A stretch of 64,000 nt of DNA from Caenorhabditis remanei (taxonomy: Eukaryota > Nematoda > Chromadorea > Rhabditida > Rhabditidae): positions 7,316,001 through 7,380,000 of the forward strand of contig NC_071331.1 of NCBI RefSeq assembly GCF_010183535.1, written 5' to 3'. The notes under the pieces were generated by a model. It saw only the letters and a program-made list of their open reading frames with translations, was not told the origin of the DNA and ran no database searches. A program made the position numbers and the translations under genes. Every line of letters starts with the position of its first letter. The first letter of the stretch is position 1. This document shows, one piece after another, positions 32,133 to 41,651 of this stretch.

Positions 32133-34829
32133 ATGGTAGCTAGTTATTCTGGAATTAAGTGCTTCGGATACTTTATTATAGTTATTATCTTGATATTTTC
32201 AGTTGCCAATTATTATAGTTTGGTCTACCAGTTTGAGGATATTGGTGGGTTTTTTTGAGAAATTTTCGGTTTCATAAAGTCATTTTTTGACGGGTTTGAA
32301 CTTTACGGCGCTACAATTGGAACTGTCGTATTTTTTCCATTTTCACATTCAGAACAGAGTTGAGCGGAATTCCGCCTTCCGCCTTCCGCCTTCCGCTTTC
32401 CGCCACTTTTTTCTTTCCGCCTTCCGCTTTCCGCTCTCCGCCGAAAAATGTTTTGTTCCGCCTTCCGCTTTCCGCTTTCCGCCAAACATTCTCCTATTTC
32501 CGCTTTCCGCCTTCCGCCTTCCGCTGTTCAAAGATTTTTTCCTCAGCTTGAAAAATTTGATCACCTATTCCAATTTACTGATATTTTTGTGGTTTTTTGC
32601 AGCAAAGCTATCAGTTTTTATCAAAAAAACAAAATTTAACTCAAATTTAACCATTTTAGTGTTTTTTACTACAAAATAAGGCCAAAATCGTATTTTTGAA
32701 AGCGACATTGTGTTCCGCCTTCCGCCTTTTGGCATTTTTTTTCCATTCCGCTTTCCGCCTTCCGCCTTCCGCCAAAAATTTTTCGCTTCCGCCTTCCGCT
32801 CTCCGCTTTCCGCCGATATTTTTTAAATTCCGCCTTCCGCCTTCCGCTTTCCGCCCAAAAAATGTTCATTCCGCTTTCCGCCTTCCGCCTTCCGCCATTT
32901 CAAAAACCGCATTCCGCTCAACACTGATTCAGAAAAGAAACTGCACCGCCTGAAACCTCATGACATCCCTCTCATCGACGAACTCACCCCGATTATGGAA
33001 CTCCGAAAAGCTGCTCTCCTATCGGCTGATCAAGTTCAAAGAGACATTTTAGAGAATGCTGTTGGGAAAGATAATAAGAATTTCTACTTGAAATTAAGGC
33101 CGGAAGCATTTTGCCAGAAGAAAGTAAAAATTGGAGAGAGGAAAGAGGACGGAGGGAAAATTGTGTGCGATCCGGAGGCAGTGAAGGAGGATTGCACGTG
33201 AGTTAGATTTTTTTGAGCCTATTTAGAGGATTCACCACCAAAAATAGAGCACTGAAGCGAAGCCTGAATATCACAATAACAATTTTTATAATCTGGAAAA
33301 GATAATGATACGATATTGAAACTGTGGAAAAATATTTTTGATCATAACATCAGTTACATAGTACCAGTTTAACCAGAAATCAGAAACTAGAAACACTGAT
33401 TAATTTTCATGCCAATTCCAGACTGATGTCACTGGGGCTCAACAATCAAGTACAGTTTGATCAAGAGATGTACAATGTAACAGGACGGAAATGTGACTAT
33501 ATTGCAGCGGATATGGTAGGTGTTATTAGCAGCGCACCCCTTCTTACATGTGCGCTCCATCGCAAACGAGAGAGTATCGGCGAGAGACGAAGAGTTTTTT
33601 TTTCTCACGCCCACACAGATTTCCACTGTTTTTGACATATTCTCGCTATTTTTCAACTTTTTTCCAAAACAAGCTTTTGAAAAAAAAGAGAATAGGTAAA
33701 AAACAGTGAAAATTTCTGCAGAAAATCGGCCACAATCACTTTTAATAACCCCGTAGTACATATTAATTTTGTGCAACATAATCTGTTTCAAAAGTTTGTG
33801 ATGAATATGGTGAATTTTGACGGTGTGATAACGATACAATGTACACAGATCTTAATTTTTGAAAATTATGTTAATGAAATCAGTGTCTTCCTATTTTTCA
33901 AACAAACTCATACAGGAAAGTTATGCATACACAAAGTTGATTGTCTGTGAAGCCGTAACAAATGCTCTTGGAGTAATGTAATACCAGTTACTAAATTGAA
34001 AATGGTCATTTGTTCTGACTGTCATAAAAATGTTTTTCTATTACCCGTACGCCAAGTTCGGTCCTTACTTTAGACGAGGTGTCGGTTTCGTGTGGAATTT
34101 CGATTCACGCCTGTTCTCTGCCGTACTTTTTCTCAAGAAAACATTTAACATTTCAGTTTTACAATTCATACCCGACTTATATCAATATTCCACACGAAAC
34201 TCACATTCTAATATGAGAAATCCGCTACAGAAAATTGTATGTATCTATTATCTATTATTTTTCTTTTCTTTTATAGCAAAATACGCTCATATTGGATTCT
34301 CTTACCAAAAGTTTCTCTCTTTTCAAAAATTGTTGAAACACTAACAATATTTTTTAATTCTCAAATTCCCAGGACCCCCAAAACATGAACACCTACCGTA
34401 TTTTTGCTGCAATGAGGGCTCACGTCTACGCTGGAAAAATTCCTGATAACCTAACGATTTCTCATATGATGGAACAGGAATTCAAGACGGAATTGGAAAT
34501 TCTGAAGATCGATATAGAAGGTGGAGAGCATACTGGTTTGGAACCATTCCTGCAAAAGTATTATGTCTGTCAGGTACTTTCAGAAAATATAAAAGTATAT
34601 GAATAGTTGATTGAACTTTCAGATCCTTATCGAAATCCATGGGTGGCCGGCGGAACACTTGGAGATGCTTCAAAAGATTGCTAGATATGGATTCAGAATA
34701 TTCAACATTGAACCGAACAAAATGTGCTCCAGATGTTGTGAATACAGTTTTATTAATGAGTTGTGCATGCCACAGTTTGGTGTATTGCCATTGGCTATTA
34801 CTATTCCGAGAAATCTCACAAATGTATAA
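32133..34829 (+). CDS. METTL24-like (Methyltransf_22-type) membrane-anchored protein, 292 aa
   Basis: Five exons: 32133-32244, 32933-33197, 33422-33515, 34373-34573, 34623-34829 (293 codons, phases agree). Residues 10-30 form an uncleaved hydrophobic anchor (GYFIIVIILIFSVANYY), so the protein is probably a type II membrane protein of the secretory pathway. The lumenal part has LRPEAFCQKKVKIGERK, SLGLNNQVQF and CDYIAADM, then the family hallmark LEILKIDIEGGEHTGLEPFL, QILIEIHGWPAEHL and a Cys-rich end CSRCCEYSFINELC. A nucleotide-binding methyltransferase fold is known for the family; the substrate is unknown. Intron 1 was enlarged by a hAT-like insertion across its 3' splice site. Intron 3 (857 bp) could hide a further exon in 33916-34200, but direct splicing stays in frame. 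A truncated copy of the last exon lies at 35474 onwards. Confidence 0.75.
32355..32926. mobile_element. hAT-like element with TTCCGCC minisatellite, 8-bp TSD
   Basis: The terminal repeats are CAGAGTTGAGCGGAAT and (inverted) CAGTGTTGAGCGGAAT. The 8-bp ATTCAGAA occurs immediately on both sides (32347-32354, 32927-32934). Two blocks of a heptad TTCCGCC/TTCCGCT (32374-32530, 32715-32900) flank an AT-rich core shared with 18823-19355. The 8-bp duplication and CAG ends fit hAT elements. The target duplication contains the splice acceptor ATTCAG of the host gene. Confidence 0.85.
33525..33780. mobile_element. Half-palindromic copy of the 23064-23408 MITE family
   Basis: GCGCTCCATCGCAAACGAGA and GAGTATCGGCGAGAGACGAA match the MITE at 23064-23408. 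The mirror half is reduced to GAGAATAGGTAAAAAACAGT. It sits inside intron 3 of the METTL24-like gene. Confidence 0.55.
33783..33790 (+). promoter_or_regulatory. Candidate 21U-RNA core motif CTGTTTCA
   Basis: TGAT puts the candidate first base at T33829, 39 nt past the core, inside intron 3 of the METTL24-like gene. Confidence 0.5.
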
Positions 34830-35246
34830 ATATTTTTTCTTACTTGTTAGTGGTTGTCACAAAAATCGATTGGACCCAGAAAATGAGCGGCTGAAATAAA
34901 ACTACAGTAACATTTTTTTCTAATATCGCAAACAACTTTGGATGAGTAGACATTTGGAACGTTTATGACCGAACTACTGTAAAAGACAGTGAAGCTAGTT
35001 ACAAAAACACTGAAACGTAAAACTTTTTTGTTTTGCTGAATTATTGAATAGTTTATGAAAAATCAAAAAGAATTTGTGTTTTCAAGAAATATTGACTACA
35101 AAACCAAGCTTCCTGAAACTATTGTCGTGTAGTAACATACTTAAAATAATTAATACGACATTACTTGAAATCCTAAAAATTGGAAAGTAAAAATTCTATC
35201 CATCATCAATGAACACATCTGTGAGTTTCTATTGAAGTTTAACAAC

Positions 35247-35254
35247 TGAAACAG
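35247..35254 (-). promoter_or_regulatory. Candidate 21U-RNA core motif CTGTTTCA
   Basis: Candidate first base opposite A35208, 39 nt away. Duplicated at 36412-36419. Confidence 0.5.
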
Positions 35255-35285
35255 GCCTTTTGATGCATATATTCGGTTTGGATTA

Positions 35286-35293
35286 CTGTTTCA
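35286..35293 (+). promoter_or_regulatory. Candidate 21U-RNA core motif CTGTTTCA
   Basis: TAGT puts the candidate first base at T35332, 39 nt past the core. The duplicate at 36455 has lost a YRNT at this spacing. Confidence 0.5.
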
Positions 35294-35445
35294 TATTCTA
35301 TGTTTGAACAAGAGATCTGAAAAAGCAATAGTTCTAGGGTTTTAGAATAAATACTGATGACTTTTCCCATTATATGCATTGAAAAAATAACAAAACATGA
35401 CACTAAAATGTTTCGCTTGATTTTTTATGGTCATACGTTCGGATT

Positions 35446-35453
35446 CTGTTTCA
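35446..35453 (+). promoter_or_regulatory. Candidate 21U-RNA core motif CTGTTTCA
   Basis: TGGT puts the candidate first base at T35493, 40 nt past the core. Confidence 0.45.
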
Positions 35454-35509
35454 ATTAATCCACAAATCGTTATTGTGCATGCCACAGTTTGGTGTGTTAA
35501 CATTGGCAA

Positions 35510-35927
35510 CATGGCTGGGCAAATTATATGACCACGTTTTCAGTTATGGCTTGAAATGGGACGCGGTGGGACGTCCCGCGTCCCCGTCCCGCGCGTCCCG
35601 GATTGTCATAAAACGGTTAAAAATGAACCAATATTCTTGAAACTTTGGATATCGCGTCCCCAGCTATGTCTTCATGCTCTGAGAAAGTTTGACTACTCCC
35701 CACATAAGTTGACTGTTTTCCAAAATGACCGGAAAAAATCTGGGACGCCCCATTTCGAGCGCTATTTTCAGTTCACCGTGACCGCACAACTTTGTGCCCT
35801 GAATTGAGTCACCTAATGTAAGAATTGGTAATTAAAAACAGCCGAGAAAGTTTTGATCGGATTGGTCAACTTTCACCAAAGATATCAAACATTCAAAACA
35901 AGAATTCAAATAATTTGCCCAGCCCTG
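35510..35927. mobile_element. hAT-like MITE, 418 bp, 8-bp TSD ATTGGCAA
   Basis: Ends CATGGCTGGGCAAATTAT and (inverted) CAGGGCTGGGCAAATTAT; ATTGGCAA directly on both sides (35502-35509, 35928-35935). The interior is GC-rich at left (GGGACGTCCCGCGTCCC). It interrupts copy 2 of the local duplication, so it is younger than that duplication. Confidence 0.8.
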
Positions 35928-36411
35928 ATTGGCAATTACTATTCCGAGAAATCTCACAAAAGTATACATATTTTTTCTTACTTGTTAGAGGTCGCCACAA
36001 AAATCGATTGGACCCAGAAAATGAGCGGCTGAAATAAAACTACAGTAACATTTTTTCTAATATCGCAAACAGCTTTGAATGAGTAGATGTTTGGAACACC
36101 AATGGCCGAACTACTGAAAAAAAAAGTGAAGCTAGTTACAAAAACACTGAAACGTAAAACTTTTCTGTTTCGCTGAATTATTGAATAATTTATGAAAACT
36201 TAAAAAGAATTGGTGTTTTCAAGAAACATTGACTACAAAATCAAGCTTCCTGAAACTATTATCGTGTAGCAGAGCTGTGCGGGAGTAAAATTTTCTAAAA
36301 GGAAGTCGGAAGAAGGAAGAAGGAATAACTTTAAATCCTGAAAATTGGAAAGTGAAAATTCTATCCATCATCAATGAACACATCTGTGAGTTTCTATTGA
36401 AGTTTAACTAC

Positions 36412-36419
36412 TGAAACAG
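36412..36419 (-). promoter_or_regulatory. Candidate 21U-RNA core motif CTGTTTCA
   Basis: Candidate first base opposite A36373, 39 nt away; duplicate of the 35247 locus. Confidence 0.5.
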
Positions 36420-37986
36420 GCCTTTTGATGCATATGTATATTCGGTTTGGATTACTGTTTCATATTCTATGTTTGAACAAGAGAAGCTCTGACAATGAGA
36501 AAACACTATTTTATTAATAAACTACATTGAATAAATACTGATGCTGATAACTTTTTCCATTATATATGTACGTTGAATAAGAACAAAATAAGTGAAACTG
36601 GCAAGGGTAGTCATAGAGACGTGGCTTTCAAACGATCAATAAATTTGGTTATAGATGGTTTCGATTTCTGGAAGTCTGTTTCTGCCATCCAATTCGATTA
36701 AATGTCTCAAAAAATAAAGATTTAGACTTGATCAATGTAAAAATATACATTATCCCACTTTTAGACATATATTTCGATAAAACCATGACTGGAACTGAAA
36801 AAGTCGATTTTCCGTATTTTTTAGATTTTCGAAAATCTATGAGTAAAGTTTTATGCGCTACAATATTTTTTGTGCCCGAAAATGTTTTTCAAAATTTCAG
36901 AGCATCACAATGAATAAAGTTCCAGCCAAAACCACCCCGGTTCGTAAACTTTTGAACAAATCTGAAAGTTTCGGTACTTTATAGTTTAACGGGTGTTTAT
37001 TTAATTAACGGGTGTTTATATAATAAACGGGTGTTTTGAGAATTAACGGGTGCAATACCAAAATCTAAGAATAAACGGGTGTTTATAAATCATTTTTTCA
37101 GCAGTTTTTATTTTTTCTATTCATTCACTGTTTTACCGTTTTTTTGTTATTTTCTATCGTTTTACATATATAATTTCAATTATTTCGTCCGCAATCACTG
37201 ATAAGAGTCTCCTAGCATTGCACGCGTGGAACTGATAAGCACTATTCCAAAAACGGTTTTTCACTCGCTTTATTTTCTGTTAAAATCGTTTTGAAGACAG
37301 AACTTGTCACACTTGAAAGTAAAATAGACCGATGCTTTGATTTTTTCATTTCAATCAATGTATTGTTTCCAAAAAATTAGATACTACGTCTTGACAAATC
37401 AGTCAATGATAATGTAAAGGATTCTGGATCAAAAAAATCTTTTTTTTTTAAAGCTCAAAACCCCATGACGCTTATGTAGTTCTTGTAAACCAACACCTGT
37501 ATATTGTTATTTTATTTGTTTGAAGTATGTCTAAAGAAGCATGAAGAAAAGAATCAAATCAAATACAACCGAGTATAGTTCAGAATAATTGAGGTAGATG
37601 TGGTTTCATGGCAACGAGTTTACAATAGATGAATGCTAGTGTTGTAGTATTGGACCTTATAAAAATGAGATTTTTGATGCTTTTTTGGCTCCCAACCAAA
37701 AACTTCAGTTTTTTCTCCCTCTTCCAAAATGTCTTCTAGCTCCTCTTCCACCATTTGTTCTTCCTCCTCTTCCGCCACCTCCTCGTTGATTTGTCGTAGG
37801 AGCCTCAGTCGGTGGTCTTGCACGCAATTTGATTGGGCTCCTGCGTCCATCGACCACCTGTGTGCCACATGGTCCTCTTCTCTGCGAGCGGCCACATAGT
37901 CCTCTTTGATGTTTCCGATTTCTATCTCCTCGAAGCCCACGCGACAGCTGATGATTTTTTTCATTTTGTTGCTCATCTGACATTCC

Positions 37987-38607
37987 TTATGGCGAGAGAC
38001 TTCTTTCCTCCGCGAACTCTGACTGCTCCAGTTCGTCTTCTTGTTGTTTCCTTTCCTTTTTGAGTACCATTCGTTGATTGATGAGTCTATCTCTAATTCT
38101 GCCGCCTCTGCTTCCTCTTCCTCTCACGGTTTCTTTCTGCTGCAGTCTATTTTTGTTATCAAGAAACCGCTGACGCATCTCCGCACTGAATTGCATTCCT
38201 TCTTTTCGTCCTCGTCCCCTCATTGTACGTCTAACTGTCGATTTTGAATTTCCACGCACAGACAATGCTTGAACAGGTGCAACAAGATTTGTTTTCTTTT
38301 GGCGGTCCATTTTCTCTGACTTGTCAGATCGTTGGCTCTCTTTGACACCATTGGAACGTTGCTTCGATGCAGAACGGCTGGGAGATCTTGATGTCGGATA
38401 ATGAAGATTGCTGTTGGTTCCGATTAGTCCCGACCCAGATGGTTCTTGAGATGATTGTTGAGACCGTGAAGATTGTCGAAATTCTTTCTGAGATCTTCTA
38501 GATTGACCAAGTCGGGATAAACGGGGGAGTAGGTATTCACTTCCGGACGAACCAGAGCCAGATGAAGAGGATTCCGAACCATCAAGTGGTGATTGTGCTA
38601 GGCACAT
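37987..38607 (-). CDS. Ser/Arg/Gly-rich basic protein inside the long-TIR element
   Basis: An uninterrupted frame of 206 codons from the ATG at 38607. Composition: Ser-rich N-terminus (SSSSGSGSSGSEYLLPRLSR), RS-like middle, then RGRGSRGGRIRDR and a charged helix MVLKKERKQQEDELEQ. No domain is recognised. After its TAA (37987-37989) the same frame resumes at 37983 and stays Arg/Gly-rich to 37705. The neighbouring frame 37976-37620 encodes a very acidic stretch (EEVAEEEEEQMVEEELED). I cannot tell whether the gene ends here, is spliced into the acidic frame, or is decaying. It shares a 260-bp divergent promoter with the galectin-fold gene. Confidence 0.45.
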   Translation of the reverse strand: MCLAQSPLDGSESSSSGSGSSGSEYLLPRLSRLGQSRRSQKEFRQSSRSQQSSQEPSGSGLIGTNSNLHYPTSRSPSRSASKQRSNGVKESQRSDKSEKMDRQKKTNLVAPVQALSVRGNSKSTVRRTMRGRGRKEGMQFSAEMRQRFLDNKNRLQQKETVRGRGSRGGRIRDRLINQRMVLKKERKQQEDELEQSEFAEERSLSP

Positions 38608-38813
38608 CGAACAAGAGCCGTTCCAGGTTCCGTACCATGCTTATATCAATTGCGTGTAAACAATTGATAACATGGGCTCTGTTATCTCAGTGTTTCTCCC
38701 GAATGTGATCAATTTATCAATTAAAAACATATGGGCTACTTGACCACTGCAATTGTGCTAGGCACATCGAACAAGAGCCGTTCCAGGTTCCGTACCATGC
38801 ATATATCAATTAT
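38588..38813. repeat. Direct repeat of about 62 bp in the divergent promoter
   Basis: The block TTGTGCTAGGCACATCGAAC plus CAAGAGCCGTTCCAGGTTCC occurs at 38592-38650 and again at 38753-38813, nearly identical. The first copy covers the start codon and leader of the minus-strand basic-protein gene. The second lies upstream, between it and the galectin-fold gene. Confidence 0.7.
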
Positions 38814-38870
38814 AATCACCACTATAAAACAAGATTCTATTGACGTTAAATCAACTAACAGATTGACCAG

Positions 38871-39641
38871 ATGAAACTGCTGCTCGTTTTGATTTTTGTT
38901 TTGTTTTCGGTTTCTACTGTTGCAGTTTCTATTAATGCACTGGCGGTAAGAACTCAAAATTTTATTCTCTGATATTTAGACTGGTTTCACTGGTCTCGCA
39001 TCTATATTGGATACGGCAGTGCGATCTTCTGAAAGTCGCTCTGTTCCGTCTTCAAGAATAGAATCAGTCCATGGAAAAGTAGTGCATTCAGTTGGTATCA
39101 AACCACTAGCGGTCGGAGATGTTTTAGAAATCGTTATTTATGCAAAACAATCGTAAGTAAAAATTGAGATTCATTTATGCACCTAAAAGTTCAGATTCAA
39201 AATTTTCATTCATTCGGATAATGAGTTTTTTGTTCCAATTGCATTGATAGTAAATCACTGGAAAAAGGTGTTTTTTTTTTCATTTTTCATATGTTTAATA
39301 AATAGTTTTACAGGAACTGAGCATAACTTCCCGAAAATTTGAAGACTTTGATTACGACGAAAAAAGAAGAATCCCGTTTGTCCTTCCTAGTCAACTTTTG
39401 ATCAATTTTGAAGTGTTAAAAATCGGCTGGAAGGTTTGAAAGTTTTACAAGGCATTGACTAGTGTTTTTATTTCAGGTTACAATCAATAATGACTGGGTA
39501 ATGATCTATGAAAAACGAATGAGTTTGGCGTTTGCACACACTTTATCTATTTTCGGAGACGTAATGGTACAAACTGTGCAACTTTATCAATATTCTGGAC
39601 TTGAGGAGAACGAAGCGGAATATGGAAGTTATGAAGAATGA
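38871..39641 (+). CDS. Secreted galectin-fold protein, 201 aa, transposon-borne
   Basis: Five exons: 38871-38945, 38980-39152, 39195-39267, 39314-39433, 39477-39641 (202 codons, phases agree). Residues 1-19 form a signal peptide (MKLLLVLIFVLFSVSTVAV). The single domain matches the galectin pattern: HSVGIKPLAVGDVLEIVIYA, FKIFIHSDNEFFVPIALIVNHW (the place of the usual FHFNPRF...N.W), and FEVLKIGWKVTINNDW, then AHTLSIFGDVMVQTVQL (the usual LSIxGDVxVxxV end). The canonical sugar-contacting His/Asn/Arg and W.EER residues are largely missing, so lectin activity is doubtful. The signal peptide is unusual because classic galectins lack one. AATAAA at 39677 is a plausible poly(A) signal. The gene lies wholly inside the long-TIR element. 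Confidence 0.65.
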
Positions 39642-40666
39642 AAAATATTTGTATTATATCCTTTTAAGTTATCTATGAATAAACATATATATATATATAT
39701 ATATAAGACTTCTTAGAGAATATCAGACGATCATCTGTGTTTTCAAGTTTACAATACTACGAATTTAGTAACAATCTTTTATCAGTTCTATTCGGAGACT
39801 CTTATCAGTGATTGCGGACGAAATAATTGAAATTATATATGTGAAACGATAAAAAATAACAAAAAACGGTAAAACAGTGAATGAATAGAAAAAATAAAAA
39901 CTGCTGAAAAAATGATTTATAAACACCCGTTTATTCTTAGATTTTGGTATTGCACCCGTTAATTCTCAAAACACCCGTTTATTATATAAACACCCGTTAA
40001 TTAAATAAACACCCGTTAAACCATAAAGTACCAAAGTTTCCACAACAATCTAATAACTAAAAACGGGCGATTCACTTGGCAGGCTGCCAGTTGAGTCGCC
40101 GCTGAGCCAAATCGGGTGCTTATAACGTGGACGAACAATATGGAGTTAAATTTTCAAATATAGCTCACTATTTCCACTTTTTTGCTATTTTCGATTAAAC
40201 TTGAAACAAAAATCGAATTCAATAAAAAAGGGAAAAAATTATACATTTTCAGAACAAAATTTGTTTTTGATATCAGACTTTCTAACGGCTCAGATAAAAA
40301 CAAAATCATTTGTTATCTCTGATAATTGTGCTCTTTCTGAAATAGGAATAATATGAAATTTGTATCACATCACAGACTTTTTTGACAACTTCACAATTCC
40401 ATGCTGATATGAAACAATAAAAAAAAGTTTCAAAAAACTCAATATTGAGAGTGATAGCAAGTAATTGTTTGCAAAATCATAAAAATAATCAAAACTGCAA
40501 ACACGAATAGATTAGTAATAATTTTTCTATTTTTTTGTAGACAGTGTTTTTGTAGACATTAATTGATCGAATCAAGTAGTTTTTTTTAAATAGAATCTTC
40601 AATATGTGGCACTGAAAATAAAAATAAAAGTGAAACTGAAAAGTTTCACTCGTTATTTAATGGAAA

Positions 40667-40674
40667 CTGTTTCA
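40667..40674 (+). promoter_or_regulatory. Candidate 21U-RNA core motif CTGTTTCA
   Basis: TATT puts the candidate first base at T40712, 38 nt past the core. Confidence 0.45.
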
Positions 40675-40833
40675 ATTAATCCACAAATCCTATGTCCGGA
40701 TAAATTTATATTCCTCGATTCTCGGTTACATCTTACTAATCGAACAAAAGGAAACTTTTATTATCTCTGTTAATTGCGCTCTGAGGTATTTCGATACGCA
40801 GCTTGATCGACTACTTTGTGAGCCGATTTTTGC

Positions 40834-40841
40834 CTGTTTCA
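40834..40841 (+). promoter_or_regulatory. Candidate 21U-RNA core motif CTGTTTCA
   Basis: CACT puts the candidate first base at T40881, 40 nt past the core. Confidence 0.45.
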
Positions 40842-41651
40842 GCGAAGCGCGGTTGATTTTAAGACCCATTTTTAAAACACTCCAAAAGGCGAATCAGAGT
40901 AAAAGAACTCAACAAAAGTGATAGTAAAGCTATGCTTTCAAATCTTAAAAATACCATCATCAAAACTGCAAACACCAATAATTAGTAACAATTTTTCTGT
41001 TTTTCGTAGGTAATAAATTCACTGAATACAGTATTTCTTCAATAGGATCTCAATTTGCGACACAAAAACATAGAAGTCAACAAAGTTCTATTTTAGGAGG
41101 TCAGATCAAACTCCTTCCATCAAAAATCACTCAATTTGCATTCTATTCATCCCTTGAAAACCTCGATCTTCGGAATCTGATACCCCAGAAAAAGTCCAAG
41201 AATACATATAAACACCTTGTGATCTATCAAATGTGTCATATCCGTTTTCTAAAGATTTCTAAAGTATGAATGTAGGTGAAACATCAAACTTCTTCCCCTC
41301 GTTAGCTCACCTTCAAAAATTAAGGATACATTCATAAGGGGGGGGGGGATGTTTGAATATGAATGAGCACAAACGGAGATGGAAAATTTGTATATAAAGG
41401 AAGAGGAGGAGAAAGAGGAATGAGTTTCCTAACGGAAATCACTTTTACACTATCTCTGAAACCTGAACTTTTATTACAGTGAACAATGGAGAAGTTGATT
41501 TTTTGACTGATCACAAAACACAACTCTGACCATTTTAATTTCCGATCGTGGCTAGAGTACAGGGCAAAAAAACTTTTCTCAGGAATATGAATTCATTTTC
41601 GCCTTTCTTCTCACTAATTTTCTAAAACAGGAAAACTTACTATTCCAGACC

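Larger units (their letters stand above)
34762..36600. repeat. Tandem duplication that copied the 3' end of the METTL24-like gene
   Basis: Copy 1 (34762-35473) begins in the last exon (GTGCATGCCACAGTTTGGTG). Copy 2 starts with the same bases at 35474, is interrupted by the hAT-like element 35510-35927, and resumes with ATTACTATTCCGAGAAATCT. Downstream blocks (ATCGATTGGACCCAGAAAAT, GAAGCTAGTTACAAAAACAC) and paired 21U motifs are in both copies. Copy 2 also bears a short GGAAG-rich insertion near 36300. Confidence 0.75.
36973..40032. mobile_element. 3.06-kb long-TIR element carrying two host-like genes (Pack-MULE-like)
   Basis: The TIRs are about 240 bp (36973-37212 and 39794-40032) and nearly identical. 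They begin GGTACTTTAT(A/G)GTTTAACGGG. Each holds five spaced AACGGGTG repeats (four of them AACGGGTGTTT). The 8-bp AAAGTTTC stands directly outside both ends (36965-36972, 40033-40040). Between the TIRs lie a minus-strand basic-protein gene and a plus-strand galectin-fold gene, divergently arranged, and no transposase. Long TIRs with repeated motifs and 8-9 bp duplications are typical of Mutator-like elements; hAT is an alternative. That the genes are captured cargo is inference. Confidence 0.8.
40041..41651. other. Intergenic upstream of the intact srd-type receptor
   Basis: It holds 21U motifs at 40667 and 40834 and an 11-base G run at 41339-41348. 41300-41530 resembles 51270-51430 upstream of a receptor pseudogene (GAGCACAAACGGAGATG.AAA), so it is probably the ancestral receptor promoter. 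No gene is seen. Confidence 0.45.

Noticed and set aside
32374..32900. CRISPR-like spaced repeats
   Set aside because: The heptad TTCCGCC arrays (and GGAAGTC at 55260-55470) are tandem minisatellites inside hAT-like elements of a eukaryotic genome, with no spacer structure.
34030..34344. Possible additional exon of the METTL24-like gene
   Set aside because: The frame looks somewhat protein-like (YYPYAKFGPYFRRGVGFVW) but direct splicing 33515 to 34373 keeps phase and family-typical continuity, and no clean acceptor precedes it. Left open for RNA-seq.
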